From Brevundimonas vitisensis (lineage in GTDB: Bacteria; Pseudomonadota; Alphaproteobacteria; Caulobacterales; Caulobacteraceae): a DNA stretch of 64,000 nucleotides. Below the pieces are notes generated by a model that ran no database searches, was not told the DNA's origin, and saw only the letters and a list, made by a program, of their open reading frames with translations. This document shows positions 1 to 10,760 of this stretch, piece after piece. The stretch lies in assembly GCF_016656965.1 (NCBI RefSeq), contig NZ_CP067977.1, forward strand, positions 2,647,501 to 2,711,500, in the 5' to 3' direction. How positions within the stretch are numbered: the first letter of the stretch is position 1; each line of letters starts with the position of its first letter. The translations under genes and the position numbers were made by a program.

Positions 1-2500
<2,500 letters not shown>

Positions 2501-2557
2501 TTCTCAGCAAAACTCATTCGGTTCTACTTGCCGATAAATATCGCGACGATGTCTTCT

Positions 2558-2713
2558 CATTCTTATGTATCCGGTTGACCTGGTGGCTATGTCGGAGGTT
2601 CCCCACCCGATCCCATTTCGAACTCGGTCGTTAAGCCCTCCAGAGCCAATGGTACTTCGTCTCAAGGCGCGGGAGAGTAGGTCGCCGCCGGGTCTACCAG
2701 ATACATAAGAATG
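2558..2713. other. Inverted repeat enclosing the 5S gene (precursor processing stem)
   Basis: The 14 bases at 2558-2571 (CATTCTTATGTATC) are the exact reverse complement of 2700-2713. The arms lie just outside the 5S gene, so in the rrn transcript they would pair and extend its terminal helix. Known rrn operons carry similar stems cut by RNase III or RNase E. The enzyme used here is inferred. Confidence 0.8.
2577..2694 (+). rRNA. rrf: 5S ribosomal RNA
   Basis: 5S rRNA of about 118 bases, 75 bases after the 23S gene. The first and last 11 bases pair to form helix I, and the internal CCCGATCCCATTTCGAACTC segment is the conserved loop B/C region. The ends are set by the helix I pairing and may shift by one or two bases. 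It lies inside the 14-bp processing stem at 2558-2713. Confidence 0.93.
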
Positions 2714-2752
2714 TCTCCCTCGAACCCTCTTCCTTCACTTACTACCGTTTGC

Positions 2753-2829
<77 letters not shown>

Positions 2830-2836
2830 AAATCAA

Positions 2837-2863
2837 CCCCGCAGCCTCGCTGCGGGGTTTTTT
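2837..2863 (+). terminator. Rho-independent terminator of the rrn operon
   Basis: Perfect 8-bp stem CCCCGCAG/CTGCGGGG (2837-2844 with 2850-2857), five-base loop, then six T residues, starting seven bases after tRNA-fMet. Confidence 0.93.
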
Positions 2864-2941
2864 GTTGCCCGGATCCCAGGTCGTCTGTGCCCGTGCACAG
2901 CGCCCGCCCGCCAGCCGGTGCATGGTGCCCGGTGATCCCCC

Positions 2942-3376
2942 TCACTCCTTCGGCTTGAAGCGGCGGATGATGCCCGAATAGGTCATCAGCGTTCGCCCGG
3001 ACGCCGTAATCTGACCCCGCACAAAAACCAGGCTGCCGCCCGCACGCACAACCTCACCCGTCGCCTCCACGAGTTCGCCAGCATAGGCCCCGTCGATGAA
3101 GTTGGAATCCAGCTGGATGGTCACGCCACTGCGTCCTTCCATCTCGTTATAGGCTGTCTGAAACAGGGCGATGTCGGCGAATGTCATCAAGGCTCCGCCA
3201 TGCATGCGGCCACCCGCATTCATGTGGCGCGGCTCAGCGCGGAATGCGGACCGGGCCCGTCCGTCCTCCTCGATGCGGAAATAGAAGGGGCCGACGGTTT
3301 GATCGAACGTCCCTTTCAGGTCCCAGGTCAGCCAGCCGGCGAACTCACCTTCCGTCACCGTGATCGTGCCGACCAT
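2942..3376 (-). CDS. PaaI-family hotdog-fold thioesterase
   Basis: The 144-residue protein has the length and layout of a single hotdog domain of the PaaI/YbgC acyl-CoA thioesterase group. The segment HMNAGGRMHGGALMTFADIA (about residues 51-70) is the family motif: N/H followed by HGG at the start of the central helix, where the thioester is held. Known relatives hydrolyse acyl- or aryl-CoA in the cytoplasm. The substrate cannot be read from the sequence. It is divergent from the DUF3253 gene with about 65 bases between them, so the two probably share a promoter region. No signal peptide is visible. Confidence 0.82.
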   Translation of the reverse strand: MVGTITVTEGEFAGWLTWDLKGTFDQTVGPFYFRIEEDGRARSAFRAEPRHMNAGGRMHGGALMTFADIALFQTAYNEMEGRSGVTIQLDSNFIDGAYAGELVEATGEVVRAGGSLVFVRGQITASGRTLMTYSGIIRRFKPKE

Positions 3377-3441
3377 TTCGCCTTTTGCCTCTTGAATCGT
3401 GCGGACTTCTTATCTGTCTCGCAATGCAGCATATAGGGGCG

Positions 3442-3762
3442 ATGAGCGACCCCATCGAAACAGCCATCTTCGAAAAATTATCAGCAGCCGATCCAAAAGG
3501 CGTCGGCGGCAAGAGCATAGAGCCTGCCGAGGTGGCCAAGGCTCTGCAGCCTGAACAATGGCAGCGCATGCTGCCCAGGGTGAAGGCCGTCGCCTTGGGT
3601 CTGATGCGTCAGGGCCGGCTGACCATCACCAAGAAGGGCAAGGCAGTTGATCCGTCCAGCGTCAAAGGCGTGATCCGTCTGCGGCTGCCGACCGAGGCCG
3701 AGACGGCGGCGGCTCTCGCCGCCCTTCCGACCGCCACTGCGGACGATGACGACTTCGCCTGA
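3442..3762 (+). CDS. DUF3253 small protein
   Basis: A 106-residue protein of the DUF3253 type, an uncharacterised winged-helix-like family common in alphaproteobacteria. It opens with MSDPIETAIFEKLSA, and its middle (MLPRVKAVALGLMRQGRLTI) looks like a small helix-turn-helix fold with a basic beta-wing, TKKGKAVD. The tail is acidic (DDDDFA). I chose the ATG at 3442; an upstream in-frame ATG at 3424 would add a poorly conserved extension. Its stop lies 17 bases inside the following glycosylase gene, which suggests coupled translation and perhaps a joint role, but its function is unknown. Confidence 0.7.
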   Translation: MSDPIETAIFEKLSAADPKGVGGKSIEPAEVAKALQPEQWQRMLPRVKAVALGLMRQGRLTITKKGKAVDPSSVKGVIRLRLPTEAETAAALAALPTATADDDDFA

Positions 3763-4360
3763 TCGTTCATCGGATCTGGATGACGTCCTGGCCGACATCC
3801 GCGCTTGCCGCGCCTGTGCCGGAGAATTGCCGCATGTGCCGCGCCCCGTCGTCCGGGTCTTTCACCAGACGCGCCTGCTGATCTGTGGCCAGGCCCCGGG
3901 GCGGCGGGTGCATGAAAGCGGTCTGCCATTCACTGATCCATCCGGCGACCGGCTACGCGATTGGATGGGCGTCGACTATGCCACCTTCTATGCTGACCGA
4001 CGCATTGGCGTGGCGGCGCAGGCCTTCTGCTATCCGGGCACGGCGGTGAAGGGTGGGGATTATCCGCCGCCCAGACGCTGCGCCGAACTATGGCGGCCAC
4101 GTCTGTTGGCGGCGCTGCCGCGGATGGAGTTGACGCTGCTCGTCGGCGGCTATGCCCAGGCCTGGGCCCTGGGCGACCGGGTGAAACGGACGATGACCGA
4201 CACCGTAAGGGCCTGGCGCGATTACGGTCCGTCGATCCTGCCTTTGCCCCATCCGTCGTGGCGCAACACGGCGTGGCTGCGGCGCAATCCGTGGTTTGAG
4301 GAAGAGATCCTGCCCTATCTCCGGGACAGGGTCGGCGGTATCCTCCGTGCCGATGCTTAG
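3746..4360 (+). CDS. Uracil-DNA glycosylase superfamily protein with Fe-S ligands
   Basis: A 204-residue member of the uracil-DNA glycosylase superfamily, closest in layout to the Fe-S families 4 and 5. Motif A is CGQAPGRRVHESG (from about residue 47) and motif C is PLPHPSW (about 166-172). Four cysteines at 21, 24, 95 and 112 have the CxxC plus C-x16-C spacing that binds a 4Fe-4S cluster in those families. Known members remove uracil or other damaged bases in base-excision repair. Motif A has Gln where family 4 usually has Glu (GEAPG), so the substrate may differ. It overlaps the DUF3253 gene by 17 bases and the next gene by 8. Confidence 0.75.
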   Translation: MTTSPDRSSDLDDVLADIRACRACAGELPHVPRPVVRVFHQTRLLICGQAPGRRVHESGLPFTDPSGDRLRDWMGVDYATFYADRRIGVAAQAFCYPGTAVKGGDYPPPRRCAELWRPRLLAALPRMELTLLVGGYAQAWALGDRVKRTMTDTVRAWRDYGPSILPLPHPSWRNTAWLRRNPWFEEEILPYLRDRVGGILRADA

Positions 4361-5366
4361 ACCAGCGCTTCGCTCGATCGGCCCGGTTCTGGCGTTGGCC
4401 CTGGCCTTGGTCGGCTGCGCCACGCCGCACGTTCAAGCGGCCCTGACCCCGCCGCCGGACTTTGCCGGCCCGCAGATCGCGGACCGCGCCTTCGTGATGC
4501 AGGACGGGGCCCGGCTGCCCTTCCTGTATTGGGCACCGCAAGGGGTAGAGCCCGCCGTCGTGATCGTGGCCCTGCACGGGATGAACGATCACAAGGCCTC
4601 ATACCGGCTGGCGGGGCCTTGGTGGGCCGAGCAGCGTATCGCGACCTATGCCTATGACCAGAGGGGGTTCGGCCAAGCCCCAGGGCGCGGCGAGTGGGCC
4701 GGCGCGTTGCTGCTGGAGGACCTGCGCACGATCGTGGCCCTGGTTCGGGCGCGGCATCCTGGTGCCAGGGTGGCCATTGTGGGCGAAAGCATGGGCGGGG
4801 CGGTGGCGATCGCCGCCATGACCTCGGACCGGGCCCCCACTGCCGACCAGGTGGTCTTGCTCGCGCCGGCCGTCTGGGGCTGGTCCAGTCAGTCGCCCCT
4901 GAATCGCGTCAGCCTGTGGGTCGCGGCCCGGGCCTTGGGCGACAGGGCGGTCGAGGCGCCGGAATGGGCCGTCCGGCGGATCGTGTCATCGGACAATACA
5001 GTCGAACTGATCCGCAACGGCCGTGATCCTGACAGCCTCCTGTCCACGCGGTTTGACACCCTGTCCGGTCTGGTCGGGCTGATGGAGACGGCCAGCATCA
5101 GCCTCGGCCGGGTCCCCGTGCCGACGCTGCTGATGTATGGTGCCGACGATCAGATCATCCAGGCCGGGCCCATGCGTCGCGCCCTGGAGCGTGCCGGCGC
5201 GCCGCCGACGCTGCGCACGGCCTATTACGCCGATGGCTATCACATCCTGAACCGTGATCTGCAGGCAGAGGTCGTCTATCGCGATGTTGCGGCGTTCGTC
5301 AGGGACCCGTCAGCGCCGCTGCCGTCGGCCGCGCCACCTGTTCTTGAGGCCCTGAGGTCGCGCTGA
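4353..5366 (+). CDS. Alpha/beta-hydrolase lipoprotein, monoacylglycerol lipase or lysophospholipase-like
   Basis: The 337-residue protein starts with a hydrophobic stretch ending in a lipobox-like VGC (near residue 20), so it is probably a lipid-anchored envelope protein. The alpha/beta-hydrolase fold shows the oxyanion segment LHGMNDHKASY, the strand motif YDQRGFG, the nucleophile elbow GESMGG, the acid region YGADDQII and the histidine region DGYHILNRD. This matches the monoacylglycerol lipase/PldB group that cleaves mono- or lysolipids. The ATG at 4353 overlaps the previous stop. An upstream in-frame start at 4296 would hide the signal peptide, so I rejected it. Confidence 0.8.
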   Translation: MLRPALRSIGPVLALALALVGCATPHVQAALTPPPDFAGPQIADRAFVMQDGARLPFLYWAPQGVEPAVVIVALHGMNDHKASYRLAGPWWAEQRIATYAYDQRGFGQAPGRGEWAGALLLEDLRTIVALVRARHPGARVAIVGESMGGAVAIAAMTSDRAPTADQVVLLAPAVWGWSSQSPLNRVSLWVAARALGDRAVEAPEWAVRRIVSSDNTVELIRNGRDPDSLLSTRFDTLSGLVGLMETASISLGRVPVPTLLMYGADDQIIQAGPMRRALERAGAPPTLRTAYYADGYHILNRDLQAEVVYRDVAAFVRDPSAPLPSAAPPVLEALRSR

Positions 5367-5447
5367 CGCGAAACCGCCACGCTTGCCGTGTTAGACGCCC
5401 GGGCCTAATCATCTTCCAACAAAAAAATACCCAGGGAGACGCCTGCT

Positions 5448-6533
5448 ATGGGCATGACGCTGTTCGATTCGCCGTCTTTTTCGAATCATGAGGGCGTGCA
5501 CGCCTTTTATGACGACAAGACCGGTCTCAAGGCGATCGTGGCGGTCCATTCGACCGCGCGCGGACCGGCCTGCGGTGGCACGCGGATGTGGAACTATGCC
5601 TCCTCAGCCGAGGCGCTGGAGGATGTGCTGCGGCTGTCCAAGGGCATGAGCTACAAGAATGCCGTGGCGGATCTGGAGATGGGGGGCGGCAAGTCGGTCA
5701 TCATCGGGGACGCCCGCACCCAGAAGACGCCCGAGCTGTTCCAGGCGTTCGGTCGTGCCGTCGAAAGCCTGGGCGGCGTTTACTACGCAGCCGAGGACGT
5801 CGGGGTGTCGGTGGCCGACATGGCCGTGGCACGCCAGGAGACGGCCTATGTCCTGGGCCTCAAGGATGGTCCTGAAGCCTCGGGCGACCCGAGCCCGGTG
5901 ACGGCCGAGGGCGTCTATCGCTCCACCCTGGCGGTCGTGCGGCGTCTTTGGAAGCAGGACGATCTGACCGGTCTGACCGTGGCCATCCAGGGGATCGGCC
6001 ATGTCGGCGGCTACCTGGCCGACAAGCTGGCGGCGGCGGGGGCCAAGCTGGTGATGACCGACGTCAATGCGGGCCTGCTGGCCGAGGTCGCCTCGCGGAC
6101 CGGTGCCCGGATCGTGGCTCCTGACGCCATTTATGACGTGCCGGCCGATATCTATGCGCCGTGCGCCCTGGGCGCGACGCTGAATGCGACGACCCTGGAT
6201 CGCCTGTCGGTCAAGGCCGTGGTCGGTGCCGCAAACAATCAGCTGGCGACGGCCGAGATCGGCCAGGCCCTGTTCGAACGTGGCGTCCTCTATGCCCCTG
6301 ATTATGTCGTCAATGGCGGCGGTATCATCAATGTGGCGTCCGAACTGCGGGCGCGCCAGACGGGGACGGCCTACGATCCGGCCTGGGTCGAGGCCAAGCT
6401 GGCCCGGTTGATCGAGACCTTCGAGGAGATTCTGGATCGCTCGGCCAGCCAGCGCATGCCGACCCATCAGGTCGCCGACGCCGTGGCCGAGGGGCGCATT
6501 CATGCGGCCGAGGCTATGAAGCTGGCCGCCTGA
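5448..6533 (+). CDS. Glu/Leu/Phe/Val dehydrogenase, leucine dehydrogenase type
   Basis: The 361-residue length fits octameric leucine dehydrogenases, which reversibly deaminate branched-chain amino acids to 2-oxo acids with NAD. The N-terminal catalytic domain carries GGTRMWNYAS and the catalytic lysine in GMSYKNAVADLEMGGGKSV. The C-terminal Rossmann domain has IQGIGHVGGYLAD (GxGxxG) and the conserved NNQL region after VVGAA. A GGGAG ribosome-binding site lies just upstream of the ATG. It probably serves branched-chain amino acid breakdown. A phenylalanine or valine preference cannot be excluded. Confidence 0.85.
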   Translation: MGMTLFDSPSFSNHEGVHAFYDDKTGLKAIVAVHSTARGPACGGTRMWNYASSAEALEDVLRLSKGMSYKNAVADLEMGGGKSVIIGDARTQKTPELFQAFGRAVESLGGVYYAAEDVGVSVADMAVARQETAYVLGLKDGPEASGDPSPVTAEGVYRSTLAVVRRLWKQDDLTGLTVAIQGIGHVGGYLADKLAAAGAKLVMTDVNAGLLAEVASRTGARIVAPDAIYDVPADIYAPCALGATLNATTLDRLSVKAVVGAANNQLATAEIGQALFERGVLYAPDYVVNGGGIINVASELRARQTGTAYDPAWVEAKLARLIETFEEILDRSASQRMPTHQVADAVAEGRIHAAEAMKLAA

Positions 6534-6570
6534 TCCGATAGGGTCGCCCCTTCGCTTCGAGGGGCCGACC

Positions 6571-6945
6571 ATGGCCGACCATGCCACGCCGAATCTGCCG
6601 TCCAGCGACTTCGACCGGACGTTCGCCTTCTATGCTCCCCTGGGGTTTGTGGAAGGCTGGCGCGATAAGGGCTGGATGATCCTGACCCGCGGGGATCTGG
6701 TGCTGGAGTTCTTTCCCTATCCGGACATCGACCCGCGGACGAGTTCGTTCAGCTGCTGCCTGCGGCTGGACGACCTCGACAGTTTCTATGCCGTTTGCAA
6801 GGCGACGGGTCTGCCCGAGACCCACCTGGGGCGTCCGCGCCTGCATCCGCCCCGGACCGAACCCTGGGGCGGCCGGGTCGGTGCCCTGATCGATCCGGAC
6901 GGGACATTGCTGCGTCTGATCCAGAACGGATCAGAGACCATCTGA
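6571..6945 (+). CDS. VOC-superfamily protein (bleomycin resistance/glyoxalase fold)
   Basis: A 124-residue protein with the paired beta-alpha-beta-beta-beta pattern of the vicinal oxygen chelate fold. It starts with a short NLPSSDFDRTFAFYAPLGF segment and ends with IDPDGTLLRLIQNG, which is typical of bleomycin-binding proteins (the Ble group). Ble proteins sequester drug as dimers, but many chromosomal VOC proteins have other roles, so resistance is only a family-level guess. It follows the dehydrogenase after 37 bases and precedes the flagellar promoter region. Confidence 0.75.
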   Translation: MADHATPNLPSSDFDRTFAFYAPLGFVEGWRDKGWMILTRGDLVLEFFPYPDIDPRTSSFSCCLRLDDLDSFYAVCKATGLPETHLGRPRLHPPRTEPWGGRVGALIDPDGTLLRLIQNGSETI

Positions 6946-6961
6946 GGCCGAACACCCTTCC

Positions 6962-6999
6962 TTAACGCCACGTTTACCATGGGGGCGGCAGTTTCTGCC
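6962..6999 (+). promoter_or_regulatory. Probable CtrA box and FlbD (ftr)-like palindrome in front of fliF
   Basis: TTAA-N7-TTTA at 6962-6976 fits the CtrA consensus TTAA-N7-TTAA with one mismatch. Ten bases later lies a perfect palindrome GGCAG-TTT-CTGCC (6987-6999). In Caulobacter the fliF promoter is switched on by CtrA and repressed by FlbD at an ftr site next to it. The order and position here, 50-85 bases before the fliF start, match that design. The binding itself is inferred. Confidence 0.62.
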
Positions 7000-7045
7000 T
7001 AGCGGGGCAGGTCGGCAGCTTCGTCAGTAGAGTTGGCGGGGACGC

Positions 7046-8695
7046 GTGGGCGGCTTCACGGGGGCATTGCAGAGGTTCGGGATCGGTCGCCTGGCGGCCA
7101 TCCTTGGCGTGGCCGCTGGCGTCACGGCCGTTCTGATCTTTCTGATGATGCGTGTGGGCCAGGCCCCCGACGCCCTGCTGTATTCCAATCTGGACCTGCG
7201 CGAGGCGTCGGAAATCACCGCCGCCCTGGACGCCGGCGGTATCAAATATTCATCCAAGGGGGACGGCTCGACGATCTTCGTCAGTCGCGACCAGGTCGGA
7301 GAGGCCCGGCTGATGCTGGCCGGCAAGGGTCTGGTGACGTCCGGATCGGTCGGATACGAGCTATTCGACAACCAGTCGGTCCTGGGTCAGACCGAGTTCC
7401 AGCAGAACCTGAACGCCCAGCGTGCTCTGCAGGGCGAGTTGCAGCGCACGATCATGTCGATGCGCGGTATCACCTCGGCGCGCGTGTCCATCGCCATGCC
7501 GCAGCGGGCGCTGTTTCAGTCCGAAGCTGCCGATCCGACCGCCGCCGTGGTGGTGGGCCTGGGCGGTCGCGACCTGACGGGCGATCAGGTGCGCGCCATT
7601 CGAAACGTCGTCGCCTCGTCCGTGCCGAACCTGAAGCCGGACCGCGTGACCGTGGTGGACGACACCAACCGCACCTTGGCCGCCGGTGCCGAAGACGAGG
7701 GCTTTACGTCCGCCTCTGCCGAAGAGGCGAAGGCGACGACCGAGAGCCAGTTGCAGGCCCGCATCAAGGATATCGTCGAGGGTGTCGTCGGTGCTGGCGC
7801 GGCCCGCGTGCAGGTCACAGCGGAGATCGACCACAGCCGCTCGACCACGCAGGAGCAGAAGTTCGATCCGGATGGCCAGGTGGTTCGCTCCACCTCGAGC
7901 AATGGATCCACCTCTCAGGACACGACCGGCGTGCCCAATGGCGGTGTGACGGCGGCCGAAAACATTCCCGGCGGCGAAGCGCCCGGTGCGGCCGTGGCGG
8001 GCTCGACCTCCCAGGACCAGACCGAGACGATCAACTACGAAATCTCCAACGCCACGACCACGACGGTAAAGGAGCCGGGCGAGGTCAAGAAGCTGTCGGT
8101 TTCGGTGGCGGTCGATGGCCGCTGGACCCCTGCGGCCAACGGCGAGGGTGAGCCCACCTATGCGGCGCGCACGCCCGAGGAGATCGAGCAGATCAAGGCC
8201 CTGGTCGCTGCCGCCGTCGGCATCGATCCGGCGCGGGGCGACAAGATCGAGGTGCTGAATGTGCGCTTCAACCGCGATGCGGCTCCGGCCCTGGCGGGCG
8301 AGGGCGGCTCTTCGATGTTCGACTTCGGCCGAGCCGACATCATGCGCGGCGTGGAGCTTCTGGTTCTGCTGATCACCGGCCTGCTCTTGATCTTCTTCGT
8401 GCTGCGTCCGCTGTTGAAGACCGCGTCCGGCGCAGGGGCTCAGGGCATGGTTGCCGGGCCCGGCGGAATGTCGGTCACGACCTTGCAGACCTCGCCCGTT
8501 GGCGGGGCAGCGGCCGGCATGCTGGCGGGGCCCGCAGGCCAGCTGATGGGGCCAAGCGACATGGAGCAGCGGCTGGACATCGCCCGCATCGAGGGACAGG
8601 TGAAGGCGTCCTCGGTCAAGAAGGTGGCGGACTTCGTCGAGAAGCATCCGGAGGAATCCACCTCTATCCTCCGCACCTGGGTGCATGAAGGCTGA
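7046..8695 (+). CDS. fliF: Flagellar MS-ring protein FliF
   Basis: FliF (549 residues) builds the MS ring, the inner-membrane base of the flagellar motor that carries FliG. A first membrane helix spans about residues 14-36 ([19 protein letters not shown]), followed by the large periplasmic ring-building domain of the YscJ/FliF type. A second helix, [19 protein letters not shown], lies near residue 437-455. The C-terminal cytoplasmic tail binds FliG. Translation starts at GTG 7046. It opens the fliF-fliG-flbE-fliN-flbD operon, behind a CtrA/FlbD-type control region. Its stop overlaps the fliG ATG by one base. Confidence 0.97.
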   Translation: MGGFTGALQRFGIGRLAAILGVAAGVTAVLIFLMMRVGQAPDALLYSNLDLREASEITAALDAGGIKYSSKGDGSTIFVSRDQVGEARLMLAGKGLVTSGSVGYELFDNQSVLGQTEFQQNLNAQRALQGELQRTIMSMRGITSARVSIAMPQRALFQSEAADPTAAVVVGLGGRDLTGDQVRAIRNVVASSVPNLKPDRVTVVDDTNRTLAAGAEDEGFTSASAEEAKATTESQLQARIKDIVEGVVGAGAARVQVTAEIDHSRSTTQEQKFDPDGQVVRSTSSNGSTSQDTTGVPNGGVTAAENIPGGEAPGAAVAGSTSQDQTETINYEISNATTTTVKEPGEVKKLSVSVAVDGRWTPAANGEGEPTYAARTPEEIEQIKALVAAAVGIDPARGDKIEVLNVRFNRDAAPALAGEGGSSMFDFGRADIMRGVELLVLLITGLLLIFFVLRPLLKTASGAGAQGMVAGPGGMSVTTLQTSPVGGAAAGMLAGPAGQLMGPSDMEQRLDIARIEGQVKASSVKKVADFVEKHPEESTSILRTWVHEG

Positions 8696-9729
8696 TGGCG
8701 CGACTGGTCTCCAAGAAGCCGGCGATCGACGATGCCCGCAAGCTGACAGGGCCGGAGAAGGCGGCCGTCATCCTGCTGGCGCTGGGCGAGGAGCACACCC
8801 GCCTGTGGCAGGGGCTGGACGAGGACGAGATCAAGGAAATCTCTCAGGCCATGGCGACCCTGGGCACGGTCAGCGCCCAGGCCGTCGAGGATCTGATGCT
8901 GGAGTTCGTCTCGGGCATGAGCGGCTCGGGCGCGGTCATGGGCAGCTTCGAACAGACGCAGAAGCTGCTGGCCTCCTTCATGCCGGTCGACAGGGTCGAG
9001 TCGATGATGGAGGAGATCCGCGGACCGGCCGGCCGGACCATGTGGGACAAGCTGGGCAATGTGAACGAGGCGGTCCTCGCCAACTATCTGAAGAACGAAT
9101 ACCCCCAGACGGTCGCGGTGGTCCTGTCCAAGATCAAGCCCGACCACGCCTCGCGGGTGCTGACCAGCCTGCCCGAAGACTTCGCCCTGGAGTGCGTCCA
9201 GCGGATGCTGCGGATGGAGCCGGTCCAGCGCGAGATCCTGGACAAGATCGAACAGACCCTGCGGACCGAGTTCATGTCCAATCTGGCGCGCACCTCCAAG
9301 CGCGACAGCCACGAGATGATGGCGGACATCTTCAACAGCTTCGATCGTCAGACCGAGGCCCGTTTCATCGGGGCCCTGGAAGAGCGCAACCGCGAGGCGG
9401 CCGAGCGTATCCGCGCCCTGATGTTCGTGTTCGAAGACCTGTCGCGACTGGACCCCGGCGGCGTCCAGACCCTGTTGCGGGCGGTCGAGAAGGACCAGCT
9501 GGGCCTGGCCCTGAAAGGGGCGTCCGAGACGCTGCGCGAGATGTTCTTCTCCAACATGAGCGAGCGCGCCGCCAAGATCATGCGCGAGGACATGAACAGC
9601 ATGGGCCCGGTCCGTCTGAAGGACGTCGACCTGGCCCAGATGGCAATGGTCCAGGTGGCCAAGGATCTGGCGGCCAAGGGCGAGATCATGCTGGCCGGCC
9701 AGGGCGGCGATGACGAGCTGATTTACTGA
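8695..9729 (+). CDS. fliG: Flagellar motor switch protein FliG
   Basis: FliG (344 residues) is the switch protein that couples stator ion flow to rotor torque. It has the usual three armadillo-like domains. [14 protein letters not shown] is this protein's version of the conserved EHPQ motif of the middle domain, and the charged torque helix of the C-terminal domain is near [20 protein letters not shown]. It sits on the cytoplasmic face of the FliF ring and binds FliM/FliN. Its ATG overlaps the fliF stop (TGATG), so translation is probably coupled. The length is normal. Confidence 0.97.
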   Translation: MARLVSKKPAIDDARKLTGPEKAAVILLALGEEHTRLWQGLDEDEIKEISQAMATLGTVSAQAVEDLMLEFVSGMSGSGAVMGSFEQTQKLLASFMPVDRVESMMEEIRGPAGRTMWDKLGNVNEAVLANYLKNEYPQTVAVVLSKIKPDHASRVLTSLPEDFALECVQRMLRMEPVQREILDKIEQTLRTEFMSNLARTSKRDSHEMMADIFNSFDRQTEARFIGALEERNREAAERIRALMFVFEDLSRLDPGGVQTLLRAVEKDQLGLALKGASETLREMFFSNMSERAAKIMREDMNSMGPVRLKDVDLAQMAMVQVAKDLAAKGEIMLAGQGGDDELIY

Positions 9730-9730
9730 C

Positions 9731-10393
9731 ATGAGCACCCCTGTCCCCATTCTCAGCCGACCCTTCGTTTTCGACACCGAGTTCGACGGCGTCGGCGATG
9801 TCGTTCGCGCCTCCTCGTTCCGTCCGGCCAAGCGATCCTATCTGCCAGCCGAGGTAGACGCCCTGGTCGCGCAGGCCCGGCTGGAGGGCCGCGAGGCCGC
9901 CCTGGCCGAGGCCGACAGTCTGCGTTCCATGGCCTTCAGCACGATCGGCCAGGCCTTGGCGACCGGCCTGCCGGCCCTGGCCGAGGTTGCGCGGGCGCAT
10001 CGGGAACAGTCGGCCGAGCTGGCCCTGGCCGCTGCGCGCGTGATCGCCTCCGCCGCCCTGGATCGTCTGCCGACCGGACCCCTGCAGGCGGCGCTGGAAA
10101 GCCTGGCGCAGGAGGTCGACGCATCGCCGCGCCTGACGATCCGCAGCCGAACGCTGGACGAGGCGGGTCGTGCCGATATCGAGCGTCTGTGTTCGGAAGC
10201 CGGCTTTACCGGAGCCGTGGCCTTCCGGGAGGAGCCGGGCATGCCCGTCGCCGCCTTCTGCCTGGAATGGGCGGACGGGCGGGCCGAATACGATCCCGAA
10301 GCCGCCGCAGACCGGCTTGCCGAGGCCCTGGCCTCTGCGCTCGCTGCCGAAGCTGGACACGCCGAACCCTTTCCTAATGGGACTCGAAACTGA
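9731..10393 (+). CDS. flbE: FliH-type flagellar export regulator (FlbE)
   Basis: A 220-residue protein at the fliH position; in Caulobacter this gene is called flbE/fliH. FliH proteins bind the FliI ATPase and tether it to the export gate. The middle is an Ala/Glu-rich helix (about residues 40-120) that probably forms the stalk-like coiled coil. The C-terminal part (LTIRSRTLDEAGRADIERL onward) resembles the FliH/YscL globular domain. It starts one base after the fliG stop and overlaps fliN by one base. Sequence conservation in this family is low, so the call leans on gene order. Confidence 0.85.
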   Translation: MSTPVPILSRPFVFDTEFDGVGDVVRASSFRPAKRSYLPAEVDALVAQARLEGREAALAEADSLRSMAFSTIGQALATGLPALAEVARAHREQSAELALAAARVIASAALDRLPTGPLQAALESLAQEVDASPRLTIRSRTLDEAGRADIERLCSEAGFTGAVAFREEPGMPVAAFCLEWADGRAEYDPEAAADRLAEALASALAAEAGHAEPFPNGTRN

Positions 10394-10722
10394 TGGCTGC
10401 CGACATGCCCCTGGAGGAGTTCGCCTCCTCGACCGCCCTGGCGACGACCGATGACGGCCACGACAAGACGGCGTCCGATCTCGCGCCGGTCTTCGACGTG
10501 CCCGTGAACATCTCGGCTGTGCTGGGCAAGGCCCACATGACCGTCGCCCAGCTGCTGAAGCTGAACAAGGGCAGCGTGCTGGAGCTGGACCGAAAGGTCG
10601 GCGAGGCCATCGACATCTTCGTCAACAACCGCCTGGTCGCCCGCGGGGAGGTCGTCGTCGTCGAGGATCGCCTGGGCGTGACCATGACGGAAATCATCAA
10701 GACCGAGGACACGGGCGCCTAG
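10393..10722 (+). CDS. fliN: Flagellar motor switch protein FliN
   Basis: FliN (109 residues) forms the lower C-ring together with FliM. After a variable N-terminus the SpoA/CheC-like domain begins at VFDVPVNISAVLGKAHMTVA and continues with LLKLNKGSVLELDRKVGEAI and the basic/hydrophobic core IFVNNRLVARGEVVVVEDRL. The length and motif order are standard. It starts at the overlapping ATG in the flbE stop and is followed 38 bases later by flbD. Confidence 0.95.
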   Translation: MAADMPLEEFASSTALATTDDGHDKTASDLAPVFDVPVNISAVLGKAHMTVAQLLKLNKGSVLELDRKVGEAIDIFVNNRLVARGEVVVVEDRLGVTMTEIIKTEDTGA

Positions 10723-10760
10723 GCGTCCGCATCCTGAGTACGGATTAAGGGAGAAGACCC

